Counted from the stretch's first letter, positions 9,637-21,806 are shown. The stretch is DNA of 64,000 bases from Lachnospiraceae bacterium (GCA_022774505.1 JALFLW010000122.1:1-64000), one strand, 5' to 3'. The notes: a model not told the origin generated them from the letters alone. Made by a program: numbers and translations.

Positions 9637-10800
9637 TTATTTAATAATACGAACCTTCAAAACACCATCAATTGCACTCAGCTTTTCTGCAAATGCTTCT
9701 GTCGATTCAGAATCAATATCAAAAATACAATAAGAATAATCCCCACGACTCTTATTCGTCATATGAGCAATATTGATCCCCTCAGAAGAGAATACATTTG
9801 TAAACTGTGTCAGCATGTTTGGAATATTTTTATGAGCAACGGTGATTCTTCCTTTTGTCTCACAGACACCTGCATCACATGCCGGATAATTTACGGAATT
9901 TCTGATATTACCATTCTCCATGAAGTCGCGGATCTCTTCTACTGCCATGATCGCACAGTTATCCTCAGACTCTTCTGTAGATGCTCCCAGATGCGGAGTA
10001 GCAATAACATTTGGCATCTTAACAACAGCCGGATTTGGGAAATCCGTTACATATTTTGCAACCTTGCCAGACTCCAGTGCTGCTTTCATATCATCATCAT
10101 TTACCAGAAGATCACGGGCAAAGTTTAATACAACCACGCCATCCTTCATCTGATCAAATGCCTCTTTATTCAGCAGTCCTTTTGTCTCCGGCATATATGG
10201 TACATGGACTGTGATATAATCACATGTCTTGTAAAGCTCCTCATAGCTCTTGCATACCGTAATATCTCTGGAAAGAGTCAACGCATTTTTTACGGAAAGA
10301 AACGGATCCACACCATAAACATCCATTCCAAGGCGATTTGCTGCATTTGCGACAAGTACACCAATGGCACCCAGACCAATAACACCAAGCTTCTTTCCTT
10401 TTAACTCAGAGCCTGCAAAGTTCTTCTTTGCCTTTTCCATAGATTTAGAAATATTCTCATCCCCGGCATTTTCTTTAACCCAGTCAATGCCTCCAACGAT
10501 ATCACGGGCTGCCAGAAGCATTCCTGAGATCAAAAGCTCTTTTACACCATTTGCATTGGCACCCGGTGTATTAAATACTACGATTCCCTTATCTGCACAT
10601 TTATCCAAAGGAATATTATTGACTCCTGCACCTGCTCTTGCGACAGCACAGAGCTTATCAGACAACTCCATATCATGCATTGCTGCACTGCGGACTAATA
10701 CCGCATCAGCCTTTGCAAAATCATCTGTCTGCTTATAATCATCGGTCAGATTATCAAGACCCACCGCTGCGATGGGATTTAAGCATGTATACTGAAACAT
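9637..10800 (-). CDS. serA: D-3-phosphoglycerate dehydrogenase (short ACT form)
   Basis: GVIGLGAIGVLVANAANRLGMDVYGVDPF NAD-binding fold, C-terminal ACT-like domain. Confidence 0.92.
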   Translation of the reverse strand: MFQYTCLNPIAAVGLDNLTDDYKQTDDFAKADAVLVRSAAMHDMELSDKLCAVARAGAGVNNIPLDKCADKGIVVFNTPGANANGVKELLISGMLLAARDIVGGIDWVKENAGDENISKSMEKAKKNFAGSELKGKKLGVIGLGAIGVLVANAANRLGMDVYGVDPFLSVKNALTLSRDITVCKSYEELYKTCDYITVHVPYMPETKGLLNKEAFDQMKDGVVVLNFARDLLVNDDDMKAALESGKVAKYVTDFPNPAVVKMPNVIATPHLGASTEESEDNCAIMAVEEIRDFMENGNIRNSVNYPACDAGVCETKGRITVAHKNIPNMLTQFTNVFSSEGINIAHMTNKSRGDYSYCIFDIDSESTEAFAEKLSAIDGVLKVRIIK

Positions 10801-11882
10801 TATGCATTCTCCTCCTCAAACTTCTTCATAAATTCGACAAGCTTCTCAACGCCCTCCTTAGGCATAGCATTATAGATGCTTGCTCTCATTCCGCCTACAG
10901 TACGATGTCCCTTCAGATTTACAAAACCGGCTTTCTCAGCCTCCTTTACAAATTTAGCATCGAGGTCCTTGTCACCTGTTACAAAAGGCACATTCATAAG
11001 AGATCTGTCTTCCTTTACAACCGTTCCCTTAAACAGTTTGCTGCTGTCCAGGAAATCATAAAGAATCTTTGCCTTCTCTTCATTACGCTGCTTCATCACC
11101 TCTAAGCCGCCCATCTTTTTGAGCCACTTAAATACTTTACCGCAAATATAAATGCCATATGCAGGCGGTGTATTATAAAGTGAATCTGCATCTGCGTGTG
11201 TCTTGTACTGCAGCATGGTCGGTGTTCCCGGAAGTACATCCTCTGTAATGAGATCCTCACGGATGATCACAATAACTACACCTGCAGGTCCGATATTTTT
11301 CTGAACACCACCATAGATCACACCATATTTTGTAACATCTACAGGCTCAGAAAGGAAGCAGGATGATACATCTGCAACCAATGTCTTTCCCTTTGTATTT
11401 GGCAGCTTCTTATATTTTGTTCCATAGATTGTATTGTTCTCACAGATATATACATAATCTGCATCATCAGAAACCGGCAGATCCGAACAATCAGGGATAT
11501 ACGAGAATGTCTTATCCTCGGATGAAGCAATCTTATTTGCCTTTCCATATTTCTGTGCCTCTGTGTAGGCTTTCTTTGCCCACTGTCCGGTTACAATATA
11601 ATCAGCCACACCGTTTTTCATAAGATTCATAGGAATCATGGCAAACTGCTGCGATGCACCGCCCTGAAGGAATAATACCTTGTAATTGTCAGGAATGTTC
11701 ATCAACTCTCTCAAGTCTTTTTCTGCTGTTTTGATGATATTATCGTATACCTTAGATCGATGACTCATCTCCATTACCGACATGCCTGATCCCTGATAAT
11801 CCAACATCTCATCAGCAGCTTCCTGAAGTACTTCCTCCGGTAATACGGCCGGACCAGCTGAAAAATTATAAACTCTGCCCAT
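10800..11882 (-). CDS. serC: Phosphoserine aminotransferase
   Basis: VYNFSAGPAVLPEEVL, FLQGGASQQFAMIPMN, VSSCFLSEP; stop overlaps the serA start (TAATG). Confidence 0.96.
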   Translation of the reverse strand: MGRVYNFSAGPAVLPEEVLQEAADEMLDYQGSGMSVMEMSHRSKVYDNIIKTAEKDLRELMNIPDNYKVLFLQGGASQQFAMIPMNLMKNGVADYIVTGQWAKKAYTEAQKYGKANKIASSEDKTFSYIPDCSDLPVSDDADYVYICENNTIYGTKYKKLPNTKGKTLVADVSSCFLSEPVDVTKYGVIYGGVQKNIGPAGVVIVIIREDLITEDVLPGTPTMLQYKTHADADSLYNTPPAYGIYICGKVFKWLKKMGGLEVMKQRNEEKAKILYDFLDSSKLFKGTVVKEDRSLMNVPFVTGDKDLDAKFVKEAEKAGFVNLKGHRTVGGMRASIYNAMPKEGVEKLVEFMKKFEEENA

Positions 11883-12000
11883 TTTTTTGCCTCCTTGTGT
11901 AAATAAAAATTAATGTTTACCAGCGGTAAAATACAACCGCCCATCTATAGAATACAGTTACCATAACAGCAAAGATCTCATTTATATCATATCCGCCATT

Positions 12001-13683
12001 TTAAGCATCTGCATTTAGATCTCCTTCATCAAATACATCCTCCAGGTTCTTTCCCGGAGCAACCATAGGAAATACCTTGTCATCACTCTCGATAATACAA
12101 TCAATGACAACCGGCTCTCCTGACTGAACCGCCTCTTTTAATACCGGTTCCACCTCATCCATCTTCGTAATACGGTAGGCCTTTGCTCCCATAGCCTCTG
12201 CTACCTTCACATAATCTACCTTATCCTTTAATATGGTATGCGAGTAGCGTTCTCCATAGAATAATGTCTGCCACTGGCGTACCATTCCAAGTACTGAATT
12301 ATTAAATATCAGCTCTATAACCGGAATATCACTGCGTGTTGCAGTAGCAATCTCATTCATATTCATACGGAAACAGCCATCTCCTGCAATATTAACTACT
12401 GTTTTATCCGGATTTCCTACTTTTGCACCGATCGCAGCACCAAGTCCATAGCCCATTGTTCCCAGACCGCCGGAAGTGATCAATGTTCTCGGCTTTGTAT
12501 ATTTATAATACTGTGCAGCCCACATTTGGTGCTGTCCTACCTCGGTAGAAATTATCGCTTCACCATTTGTCAGTTCATACAGTTTTTCAATAATATACGG
12601 TCCTGTCAGCCGGTCTTTGCTATATGTAAGCGGAAGAGTTTTCTTGCGGTCCATGACTTTTTTCATCCATTCCGGATGAGAAAGCTGCTCCAAACGGGAG
12701 TTAAAAATGTCTAACACAGATTTCACATCGCCAACAATGCTTACATCCACGATTACATTTTTATTGATCTCCGTCGGATCTACATCCACCTGAACGATCT
12801 TCGCTTTCTTAGCAAAATTTTTGGTAACTCCCGTAACACGGTCAGAAAATCTGGAGCCGAGAACGACAAGTACATCCGCCTCCCCTACACTGAGATCAGC
12901 AGTCTTTGTTCCATGCATTCCAAGCATTCCCACATAATTATCATCGGTTCCCGGATATGCTCCCTTTCCCATCAGACTGTCTGTCACCGGAGCGTCAATT
13001 TTTTTCACAAATTCCATAAGCTCCTTATCAGCCCCGGATATTACTGCACCACCTCCGACAAAAACCATGGGACGTTTTGCCCTGCGAAGCAGCTTTAATG
13101 CTTTTTCCACACTGGCTTCCTCGATATTATCTGTCGAACGAGGAATGATCTTTGGTACCTGTGGTTTATAATCCGTCTTATTTGCCGTAACATCCTTCGC
13201 AATATCTATAAGAACCGGTCCAGGGCGTCCTGTCTGCGCAATCTTAAATGCTCTTCTAAGGGCACCAGCCAGCTCCTTGACATCTTTTACCAGAAAGCTG
13301 TACTTTGTGATAGGCATCGTCACTCCGGCTATATCTACCTCCTGAAAAGAATCCTTTCCTAAAAGAGGGACACCTACATTACATGTAATTGCCACCAAAG
13401 GCACCGAATCCATATATGCAGTAGCAATACCGGTAACAAGATTTGTTGCTCCCGGTCCACTCGTTGCCATACACACTCCGACTTTTCCCGTGGAACGTGC
13501 ATAACCATCCGCTGCATGTGATGCTCCCTGCTCATGGGAGGTTAAAATATGGCGTATCTCATCCTGATGGCGGTACAATTCATCATATATATTAAGTATC
13601 GCTCCTCCCGGATAGCCAAAAACGGTATCAACTCCCTGTTCTTTCAGACATTCAATGACAATCTGAGAACCTGTCAACTGCAT
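12001..13683 (-). CDS. ilvB: Acetolactate synthase large subunit
   Basis: VFGYPGGAILNIYDEL, GDGCFRMNMNEIATA; start trimmed to ATG with GGAGG RBS. Confidence 0.94.
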   Translation of the reverse strand: MQLTGSQIVIECLKEQGVDTVFGYPGGAILNIYDELYRHQDEIRHILTSHEQGASHAADGYARSTGKVGVCMATSGPGATNLVTGIATAYMDSVPLVAITCNVGVPLLGKDSFQEVDIAGVTMPITKYSFLVKDVKELAGALRRAFKIAQTGRPGPVLIDIAKDVTANKTDYKPQVPKIIPRSTDNIEEASVEKALKLLRRAKRPMVFVGGGAVISGADKELMEFVKKIDAPVTDSLMGKGAYPGTDDNYVGMLGMHGTKTADLSVGEADVLVVLGSRFSDRVTGVTKNFAKKAKIVQVDVDPTEINKNVIVDVSIVGDVKSVLDIFNSRLEQLSHPEWMKKVMDRKKTLPLTYSKDRLTGPYIIEKLYELTNGEAIISTEVGQHQMWAAQYYKYTKPRTLITSGGLGTMGYGLGAAIGAKVGNPDKTVVNIAGDGCFRMNMNEIATATRSDIPVIELIFNNSVLGMVRQWQTLFYGERYSHTILKDKVDYVKVAEAMGAKAYRITKMDEVEPVLKEAVQSGEPVVIDCIIESDDKVFPMVAPGKNLEDVFDEGDLNADA

Positions 13684-13813
13684 TTCAATAATCCTCCATT
13701 TCCTCCGGTCCATGCCCATTCTCATATGGGTCAAAGCCACGGTCTTTTATCTGTAGAAATCTGCATTTGCAGACTTTGGCATCATACATTCCATACAACA
13801 CCTGTCTTATCAC

Positions 13814-15481
13814 TTACAGGCTTGATTTTAAGATTGCACCCTTATCAGCTGATGTAACCATGGATGCATATCTTGCCAGATATCCGGTCTTTACCTTCGG
13901 CTCCCTTGGTGTCCATTTTTCACGACGGGCAGCCAATTCTTCGTCAGAGACTTTGACATTGATGGTATTTGCCGGAATATCAATTGCAATGATATCTCCC
14001 TCTTCGATCAGTGCGATTGGTCCGCCCACGGCAGCCTCCGGTGAAATATGTCCGATAGATGCACCTCTGGATGCACCTGAAAAACGACCATCTGTGATCA
14101 GTGCAACACTGGAACCAAGTCCCATTCCTGCGATCGCTGAAGTAGGATTCAGCATTTCTCTCATTCCCGGACCACCTTTTGGTCCCTCATAGCGGATCAC
14201 AACAACATCTCCCTCAACGATCTTGCCACCACGGATTGCTGCAATCGCATCCTCCTCACAGTCAAACACTCTGGCCGGGCCCTCATGCACAAGCATCTCC
14301 GGTACTACAGCCGAACGCTTTACAACACCACTGTCCGGAGCAATATTACCGCGAAGAACTGCAATTCCACCGGTCTCACTGTACGGATCATCAATTGGAC
14401 GGATAACTTCAGGATCCCTGTTTTCACAGCCTGCGATATTCTCTCCGACAGTTTTTCCTGTTGCCGTGATCAGATCTGTATGCAGAAGACCCTTTTTATT
14501 CAGCTCGTTCATCACTGCATAAATGCCGCCTGCCTCGTTAAGCTGCTCCATATATGTATGTCCGGCCGGTGCCAGATGACATAAGTTTGGAGTCTTGGCA
14601 CTAATCGCATTAGCCATATCAAGATTTAATTCCACTCCGGCTTCATGAGCGATCGCCGGCAGATGAAGCATTGTATTGGTTGAACATCCGAGAGCCATAT
14701 CTACTGTTAAGGCATTTTCAAAAGCTTCCGGAGTAAGAATATCACGCGGACAGATATTTTTTTCATAGAGTTCCATAACCTTCATTCCTGCATGCTTGGC
14801 AAGTTTGATACGATCGGAATATACCGCCGGAATCGTTCCATTTCCCTGCAGACCCATACCAATCGCCTCTGTAAGACAGTTCATACTATTGGCTGTATAC
14901 ATTCCCGAGCATGAACCACATGTCGGACATGCATGACATACATAATCATCTACCTGCTCCTCCGTCATGGTTCCTGCCGCATAAGAACCGACTGCCTCAA
15001 ACATAGAAGAAAGGCTTGTCCTCTGACCATTTACATGTCCGGCCAGCATCGGACCTCCACTGACAAATACCGTCGGAATATTAAGACGTGCTGCAGCCAT
15101 CAAAAGACCCGGTACATTTTTGTCACAGTTTGGTACCATAACAAGGGCATCAAACTGATGAGCCAAAGCCATACATTCTGTGGAATCACAGATTAGATCT
15201 CTCGTTACCAGAGAATATTTCATTCCTGTATGTCCCATGGCAATTCCATCACATACTGCAATAGCAGGAAATACGATCGGTGTACCCCCGGCCATTGCAA
15301 CACCCATTTTTACAGCCTCAACGATCTTGTCTATATTCATATGTCCCGGAACGATCTCGTTGTATGAGCTTACGATACCCACCAACGGCTTTTCCAGTTC
15401 TTCTTTTGTAATTCCAAGTGCATTAAACAGCGAACGCTGCGGTGCTGTAGCCATCCCTTTCTTTACTGCATCACTTCTCAT
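13814..15481 (-). CDS. ilvD: Dihydroxy-acid dehydratase
   Basis: Full-length Ilv[52 protein letters not shown]. Confidence 0.97.
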   Translation of the reverse strand: MRSDAVKKGMATAPQRSLFNALGITKEELEKPLVGIVSSYNEIVPGHMNIDKIVEAVKMGVAMAGGTPIVFPAIAVCDGIAMGHTGMKYSLVTRDLICDSTECMALAHQFDALVMVPNCDKNVPGLLMAAARLNIPTVFVSGGPMLAGHVNGQRTSLSSMFEAVGSYAAGTMTEEQVDDYVCHACPTCGSCSGMYTANSMNCLTEAIGMGLQGNGTIPAVYSDRIKLAKHAGMKVMELYEKNICPRDILTPEAFENALTVDMALGCSTNTMLHLPAIAHEAGVELNLDMANAISAKTPNLCHLAPAGHTYMEQLNEAGGIYAVMNELNKKGLLHTDLITATGKTVGENIAGCENRDPEVIRPIDDPYSETGGIAVLRGNIAPDSGVVKRSAVVPEMLVHEGPARVFDCEEDAIAAIRGGKIVEGDVVVIRYEGPKGGPGMREMLNPTSAIAGMGLGSSVALITDGRFSGASRGASIGHISPEAAVGGPIALIEEGDIIAIDIPANTINVKVSDEELAARREKWTPREPKVKTGYLARYASMVTSADKGAILKSSL

Positions 15482-15548
15482 TTCTCGTCACCATGCCTTT
15501 CATATATACATATCCCAAATAAAAATATATTTCTCTTTTTAATTTATC

Positions 15549-16634
15549 TTATCCAATGTGCTCAACGATCAGATCACCCATCTTTGTTGTTCCAACCTGA
15601 GTCTTCCCTTCAGCCATTATATCAACTGTGCGGTATCCCTCTGATAATACTTTCTTGACAGCATTCTCAACAGCATCTGCCTCTTCCTCCAGATCAAAGG
15701 AATATCGGAGCATCATCGCAGCAGAAAGAATCGTTGCGATCGGATTAGCAATATCCTTTCCTGCAATATCCGGTGCAGATCCATGACTCGGTTCATAAAG
15801 TCCCAGCTTTGTTGCACCGAGACTCGCAGAGGATAACATACCGATAGAACCGGTCACCATACTTGCCTCATCCGAAAGGATATCACCAAACATATTCTCT
15901 GTAAGGATCACGTCAAACTGCTTTGGATCTCTTACCAGCTGCATAGCACAATTATCTACCAGCATATTTGACAACTCAACCTCCGGATAGTCCTTTGCAA
16001 CCTCAGCCACAACACTTCTCCAGAGACGGGAAGAATCCAAAACATTTGCCTTGTCTACACTGCAGACTTTTTTATTTCTCTTCATTGCAACATCAAAGCC
16101 CCATTTTGCAATGCGGCGGATCTCATTTTCATCATATGTAAGAGTATCGATCGCCTTTTTTACACCATTTTCTTCGACAGTCTTACGATCTCCAAAGTAC
16201 AGGCCGCCTGTCAGCTCACGCATAACTACAAAATCAAAGCCTCCCTCTGTCAATTCCTCTTTCAAAGGACATGCTCCGGACAGCTCATCAAATAAAATCG
16301 CAGGACGGATATTTGCATAAAGTTCCAAGCCTTTGCGAATCTTCAAAAGTCCGGCCTCCGGTCTCTTAGACGGCTCGATCTGATACCAGTTGGACTGTCC
16401 CACATTGCCGCCTACTGCTCCAAGCAGTACGGAATCGCAGGCTTTTGCTTTTTCCAAAGTCTCATCTGTCAGGGATTCTCCATAAACATCAATAGAGCAT
16501 CCGCCCATTAATAAATCTTCATACTCAAACGTATGACCATAAACCTCTCCGATCTTTGCCAAAACCTTTCTGGCTTCTCTCACGATTTCCGGACCAATTC
16601 CGTCTCCGGGGATTGACGCAATCCTGTACTTCAT
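15549..16634 (-). CDS. leuB: 3-isopropylmalate dehydrogenase
   Basis: [44 protein letters not shown]. Confidence 0.96.
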   Translation of the reverse strand: MKYRIASIPGDGIGPEIVREARKVLAKIGEVYGHTFEYEDLLMGGCSIDVYGESLTDETLEKAKACDSVLLGAVGGNVGQSNWYQIEPSKRPEAGLLKIRKGLELYANIRPAILFDELSGACPLKEELTEGGFDFVVMRELTGGLYFGDRKTVEENGVKKAIDTLTYDENEIRRIAKWGFDVAMKRNKKVCSVDKANVLDSSRLWRSVVAEVAKDYPEVELSNMLVDNCAMQLVRDPKQFDVILTENMFGDILSDEASMVTGSIGMLSSASLGATKLGLYEPSHGSAPDIAGKDIANPIATILSAAMMLRYSFDLEEEADAVENAVKKVLSEGYRTVDIMAEGKTQVGTTKMGDLIVEHIG

Positions 16635-16744
16635 ATATTCGTTCGCTTCCTTTCTGTCGTAAAGCGGTGTTACCTATTGTCCACACACTTTCTTTTTTAA
16701 TGATCCAGAGCACCTTCTGTACGGATCAAAAAACACTAACTTAT

Positions 16745-16773
16745 ATACTACCCATAAATTTTATGAGTGTCAA
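16745..16773 (-). promoter_or_regulatory. Putative sigma-A promoter for leuB
   Basis: Minus strand TTGACA (16768..16773), 17 nt, TAGTAT (16745..16750). Confidence 0.55.
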
Positions 16774-16780
16774 CGGTGTT

Positions 16781-17806
16781 TTATTTATCCCATATCATAA
16801 TGGTCTTTCCCATATTCTTTTGATTGTCCATCTCAAAGGCACGATTCATATCCTTTATATTCCTGATCGGTACCTGTGCACCAACAATATTACTGAGATA
16901 ATTGATTATTTCCGGATTGCTCTGATACAAAGCAACCGTTCTCTCAAAATCTTCTCTGCCGCTCCGGCTGCTTCCAAACATCCTCAAGCCTTTTTCCAGG
17001 ATCATACGTGTATTGATCGGCACCGGGTATTCAGATACACCCAGAATGGACATCGTCCCCTCCGGCTGTATATAGTCTATCATCTGATTGATCGCACTTT
17101 GGGATGCAGCACCCCCTACACACTCAAAAGCATGATCCACCAGCATGTCCTTCGGAATGTCATTTACATTAAATGTAGCATCCGCAAAAGTAAATGAAGA
17201 CATTTTCTCTTCACTGACACCGAAAATATAAAGTTTTGTCTCCGGGAATGTTGCTTTAAATAAAACAGATGTGATATATCCCAGGTTTCCATCTCCCCAT
17301 ATTCCCACAACATTACGACGCTTATGTGCAAAACGGTCAAAACGCAGAACCGCATGCATACTTACCGATACAAGCTCTGTAAATGCAGCGATCACTTTGT
17401 CAATGGATGGGTCAAGCTCTACCACTCTGTCATGGGTCAATGCTACATGTTCCTGCATAAAACCATCGAATCCACTGGCACGAAACTTGCTGGAACGCAG
17501 ATAATTTTCTGCAATAACATCATCCTTTTCTACCGGTGTATTCGGAATCATGATTACGCTGTCTCCCGGCTTAAACACGCCCTGAGGATCGTAAACAACA
17601 TCACCGATTCCTTCATGTATCAATGCCATAGGAAGCTTTTTAGCCAAAACCTCTGCCGGTCTTGCTCCCTGATAATAACGCTGGTCTGCATGGCAGATCG
17701 ATAAATGTGTCGGTCTGACAATCACTTCATCTCCCTGGAGATTGATATCCTGAAAGGCAATCTCGAATCTTCTGGGTGCAACTAAACGATATATCGTATT
17801 TAACAT
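16781..17806 (-). CDS. tarJ: Ribulose-5-phosphate reductase (TarJ-like, medium-chain dehydrogenase)
   Basis: MLNTIYRLVAPRRFEIAFQDI, LSICHADQRYYQGAR, GIWGDGNLGYI; directly follows a TarI-like gene. Confidence 0.82.
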   Translation of the reverse strand: MLNTIYRLVAPRRFEIAFQDINLQGDEVIVRPTHLSICHADQRYYQGARPAEVLAKKLPMALIHEGIGDVVYDPQGVFKPGDSVIMIPNTPVEKDDVIAENYLRSSKFRASGFDGFMQEHVALTHDRVVELDPSIDKVIAAFTELVSVSMHAVLRFDRFAHKRRNVVGIWGDGNLGYITSVLFKATFPETKLYIFGVSEEKMSSFTFADATFNVNDIPKDMLVDHAFECVGGAASQSAINQMIDYIQPEGTMSILGVSEYPVPINTRMILEKGLRMFGSSRSGREDFERTVALYQSNPEIINYLSNIVGAQVPIRNIKDMNRAFEMDNQKNMGKTIMIWDK

Positions 17807-17847
17807 AAAAATCCTTTCTGCCTCTTGGCTCAAACTACCCTTGTTTA

Positions 17848-18567
17848 TTAATTTGCATTCTTCTGATCGCTGAGAAGAGATTCGGCCACTCTGAGATCAT
17901 ACGGATATGTGATCTTTGTATTATACACCTCTCCTTCCACCAGATAAACCTGTTCTCCTTTAATCACAAATATTTTGGAAGCATCTGTAAGAATTTCTTT
18001 TTCCTGCTCTGTTAAGGACTGATATAATTCTTTCAGTTTCTTTGCTCCAAAAGTCTGCGGAGTCTGTCCCTGATACATTTTAGAACGATCCGGTACAGAA
18101 GTGATCACCTTTCCATCCTCACTATGCACGATCGTATCAGTAGCCGGGATCACGGTATCACACGCACCATACTCCAGACCATACTTGATATTCTCCTCAA
18201 TAATGCGGTATGTCAGGAACGGACGAACGGAATCATGTGTTACGATCAGTGTATCATCATCTAATCCATAATTTTCTTCAATATATGCGATCGAATTCAT
18301 GATCGTTTCATTTCTCGTAGAACCACCCTTAAGTACTCTGACGGCACTTCCGTTTTCTCCCAGATACTTTTTTAAGAGATTTTTGGTATGTTCGATCCAC
18401 TCCATCGGAGTCAGAACAATAATCTCCTGAAAAGAATCATGCATCAAAAATTTTTCTACTGTGTGGATAAGAATCGGTTTTCCTCCGATCTTCAAAAACT
18501 GCTTCGGCTTCTCAACGTTTCCCATGCGGCTGCCGACACCACCGGCAAGAATCACTCCAAATACCAT
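17848..18567 (-). CDS. tarI: Ribitol-5-phosphate cytidylyltransferase (IspD/TarI family)
   Basis: GVILAGGVGSRMGNVEKPKQFL, VTHDSVRPFLTYRII, QGQTPQTF; TarI rather than IspD is supported by the adjacent tarJ. Confidence 0.82.
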   Translation of the reverse strand: MVFGVILAGGVGSRMGNVEKPKQFLKIGGKPILIHTVEKFLMHDSFQEIIVLTPMEWIEHTKNLLKKYLGENGSAVRVLKGGSTRNETIMNSIAYIEENYGLDDDTLIVTHDSVRPFLTYRIIEENIKYGLEYGACDTVIPATDTIVHSEDGKVITSVPDRSKMYQGQTPQTFGAKKLKELYQSLTEQEKEILTDASKIFVIKGEQVYLVEGEVYNTKITYPYDLRVAESLLSDQKNAN

Positions 18568-18588
18568 ATTTTCTCTCCTATTCTCAGA

Positions 18589-19083
18589 TTAATCTGCATA
18601 GTTGCTGTTAATATAGTTCACTAATCCCTCTGCCTTTATGATCTTCTGCATAAATGGCGGGAATGCCTGTCCCTGATACTGTGTGCCCTTGGTCTTATCC
18701 ACGATCATACCACTGTCAAAATCAATTTCAACCGTATCTCCGGCTTCAATCTCCTTTGCTGCTTCAGGACATTCAATGATCGGCAGACCGATATTGATGG
18801 CATTGCGGTAAAAGATCCGGGCAAATGTCTCCGCAATAACACAGCTGATTCCTGATGCCTTGATCGCGATCGGTGCATGCTCTCTGGACGAACCACATCC
18901 AAAATTTTTATTTGCCACCATGATATCGCCCTTCTGAACTCTTTTTACGAAATCAGGATCAATATCCTCCATACAGCTCTTTGCTAATTCCACGGGATCT
19001 GATGAATTCAGATAACGAGCCGGAATGATAACGTCTGTATCTACATTATCTCCATATTTATGAACAGTACCACATGCTTTCAT
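18589..19083 (-). CDS. leuD: 3-isopropylmalate dehydratase small subunit
   Basis: [32 protein letters not shown]. Confidence 0.95.
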   Translation of the reverse strand: MKACGTVHKYGDNVDTDVIIPARYLNSSDPVELAKSCMEDIDPDFVKRVQKGDIMVANKNFGCGSSREHAPIAIKASGISCVIAETFARIFYRNAINIGLPIIECPEAAKEIEAGDTVEIDFDSGMIVDKTKGTQYQGQAFPPFMQKIIKAEGLVNYINSNYAD

Positions 19084-19132
19084 ATTTATTTTCCTCCATT
19101 CACTATAATAAACACTCTTGTCTTACATAAGA

Positions 19133-20398
19133 TCACAGGCCCAGATCAGATGGCTGGGAAATCTTTCCTGTCACAGCACTTGCTGCGGCAACTGCAGGAC
19201 TGGCCAAATATACCTCAGATTCAACATGTCCCATACGGCCTACAAAGTTGCGGTTTGTGGTAGAAACTGCTCTCTCTCCTTTGGCAAGACAACCCATATG
19301 TCCTCCAAGACAAGGTCCGCAGGTCGGAGTACTTACCACGGCTCCTGCTTCAATAAACGTCTGTACAAGACCTTCCTCGATTGCCTGCATATAAATGCTC
19401 TGTGTCGCCGGGATCACAATTGCTCTGATTCCGTCAGCAACCTTGCGTCCTTTAAGTACGCTTGCTGCCTCTCTAAGATCAGAGATACGCCCGTTTGTGC
19501 ATGAACCGATCACAACCTGATCAATTGCAACCTCTCCGGCTTCCTCAACCGTCTTTGTATTTTCCGGAAGATGTGGAAATGCAACTGTCGGCTTCAGGGT
19601 ACTCAGATCGATCTTGATCACCTCATCATACTCTGCATCCTCATCTGCCTCAAATATTTTATATTCTTTCTGTGAATGCTCCTTCATATATGCGATCGTC
19701 TGGTCATCTACCGGAAAAATTCCATTCTTAGCACCAGCCTCAATCGCCATATTGGCAATAGAAAAACGATCATCCATAGAAAGGCTTGCCACACCATCTC
19801 CGGCAAATTCCATAGAACGGTACAATGCTCCGTCTACACCGATCATTCCAATGATATGCAGGATCACATCCTTACCGCTCACCCACTTTGACAGCTTGCC
19901 GGTAAGTTCGATCTTAATTGCAGAAGGAACCTTAAACCATGCCTGTCCTGTGATCATTCCACAGCCCATATCGGTACTTCCAACTCCTGTAGAGAACGCT
20001 CCCAGTGCTCCATATGTACATGTGTGGGAATCTGCACCGATGCAGACATCACCTGCCACGATCAAACCTTTTTCAGGAACAAGAGCATGCTCAATACCCA
20101 TCTGCCCCACTTCAAAATAATTCGTAATATCATGTTTCTTTGCATATTCCCGAACACATTTACAGTGCTCTGCGGATTTAATATCTTTATTTGGTGTAAA
20201 ATGATCCGGAACAAGGGCAATCTTATCTTTATCAAATACCGTCTTTTTCTTTAGCTTCTCCACTTCGTGAATTGCCACCGGACCGGTAATATCATTTGCA
20301 AGAACAAGATCAAGATCTGCCATAATAAGCTGTCCGGCCTGAACCGACTCTAATCCCGCATGTGCCGCTAAAATCTTCTGCGTCATTGTCATTCCCAT
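19133..20398 (-). CDS. leuC: 3-isopropylmalate dehydratase large subunit
   Basis: [51 protein letters not shown]. Confidence 0.95.
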   Translation of the reverse strand: MGMTMTQKILAAHAGLESVQAGQLIMADLDLVLANDITGPVAIHEVEKLKKKTVFDKDKIALVPDHFTPNKDIKSAEHCKCVREYAKKHDITNYFEVGQMGIEHALVPEKGLIVAGDVCIGADSHTCTYGALGAFSTGVGSTDMGCGMITGQAWFKVPSAIKIELTGKLSKWVSGKDVILHIIGMIGVDGALYRSMEFAGDGVASLSMDDRFSIANMAIEAGAKNGIFPVDDQTIAYMKEHSQKEYKIFEADEDAEYDEVIKIDLSTLKPTVAFPHLPENTKTVEEAGEVAIDQVVIGSCTNGRISDLREAASVLKGRKVADGIRAIVIPATQSIYMQAIEEGLVQTFIEAGAVVSTPTCGPCLGGHMGCLAKGERAVSTTNRNFVGRMGHVESEVYLASPAVAAASAVTGKISQPSDLGL

Positions 20399-20522
20399 AA
20401 TCTAATTGCCTCCATTCTCTCTTTATCCATTCAGGGGTAACCTGACAAAACTTTCTTTATCATACCACAAAAGGCGATTTCTGTAAATCGTATGTGATTT
20501 TTAATTTCCCGGACCGCCCGAT

Positions 20523-21683
20523 TCAGATACGATCCACATACACGATAAGCTCAACGCCCGGATGATTTTCCTCTACGTGCTTCTTCAGTCTTTGTACCAG
20601 TTCTCTTTCATCGATCCGGCATGAATAAGGCTCCTGAATATCAAAAAATAATTTCATATGACCGGTACAGCGCACTATCCGGAAATCATGGAGCGATAAC
20701 GACGGATCCATCAATTTCAGATCTGCTTCCATCTCTTTTTTCATCCGCTGTGTCTCTTCATCACTGGCCCAGATAGGATCTATATGGATCACCGCAGAAC
20801 AGCCCAATTCTTTAGAAAGCTGATGCTCCACTTCATCGATCACCTCATGAAGCTCTACCAGACTGCCATCCACCGGAACTTCCGCGTGCAATGACAGCAT
20901 GATGCGTCCGGGGCCGTAATTGTGTACTACCAGATCATGCATTCCCAATATCTCCTTCCGGGAAAGAACGATCTCATGGACCTTCTCTACAAACCCCTCT
21001 TCCGCCTGCTGCCCCAGCAGCGGATCGATCGTATCCCTTGCCGCACATATTCCGGCATACATGATAAAAATTCCTACAAACATACCACAAATACCGTCTA
21101 TCTGAATCCCGGCAAAATGAGATACCACTGTTGACAACAATACAACAATGGTAGCCACAGCATCACTGATGCTGTCCAGTGCAGTCGCACCCATTGCGGC
21201 ACTTGCTATCTTTCTCCCATATGATCTGTTATAGGCAAACATATACAGTTTTACAAAAACAGAAACAAGCAATACAACAAGCGTCTGAGTATGCCATACT
21301 ACCTTTTCGGTATGCAATATCTTCTCTCCTGAGCTCCTCATCAATTCCACAGCCATAACCATAATGATCACGGATACGATCAATCCTGCCACATATTCCA
21401 GTCGTCCATGACCAAAAGGATGTTCCGGATCCGGCTTCTGGCCTGCCAGCCGAAAGCCAAACAGAAGTATCAGGGATGAACCTGCATCCGACAGGTTGTT
21501 AAACGCATCCGCCATAATGGCAATAGAATTACTGAGCCATCCCACAAAAAGCTTGCCGCCAAATAAAAATATATTCAGACATATTCCGACAATACCACAT
21601 AATATGCCATATCTCTGCCGCACATGGCAGTCCTGATATTCCCTGTAATCAGGAATCCAATGCTTTGCAAAAAAGTTAATCAT
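20523..21683 (-). CDS. Cation diffusion facilitator family transporter
   Basis: SIAIMADAFNNLSDAGSS, DPEHPFGHGRLEYVAGL. Confidence 0.92.
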   Translation of the reverse strand: MINFFAKHWIPDYREYQDCHVRQRYGILCGIVGICLNIFLFGGKLFVGWLSNSIAIMADAFNNLSDAGSSLILLFGFRLAGQKPDPEHPFGHGRLEYVAGLIVSVIIMVMAVELMRSSGEKILHTEKVVWHTQTLVVLLVSVFVKLYMFAYNRSYGRKIASAAMGATALDSISDAVATIVVLLSTVVSHFAGIQIDGICGMFVGIFIMYAGICAARDTIDPLLGQQAEEGFVEKVHEIVLSRKEILGMHDLVVHNYGPGRIMLSLHAEVPVDGSLVELHEVIDEVEHQLSKELGCSAVIHIDPIWASDEETQRMKKEMEADLKLMDPSLSLHDFRIVRCTGHMKLFFDIQEPYSCRIDERELVQRLKKHVEENHPGVELIVYVDRI

Positions 21684-21806
21684 ATCTAACCCCCGTTAAA
21701 ATGCGAATAGTTGCTTCACTATATATTCATATAGTAAAACAACTATTCTCTGCTTTTAATCATCTCTTATAACACAACCGTATGGATCTGCCAAAAAGTG
21801 ATCTTC

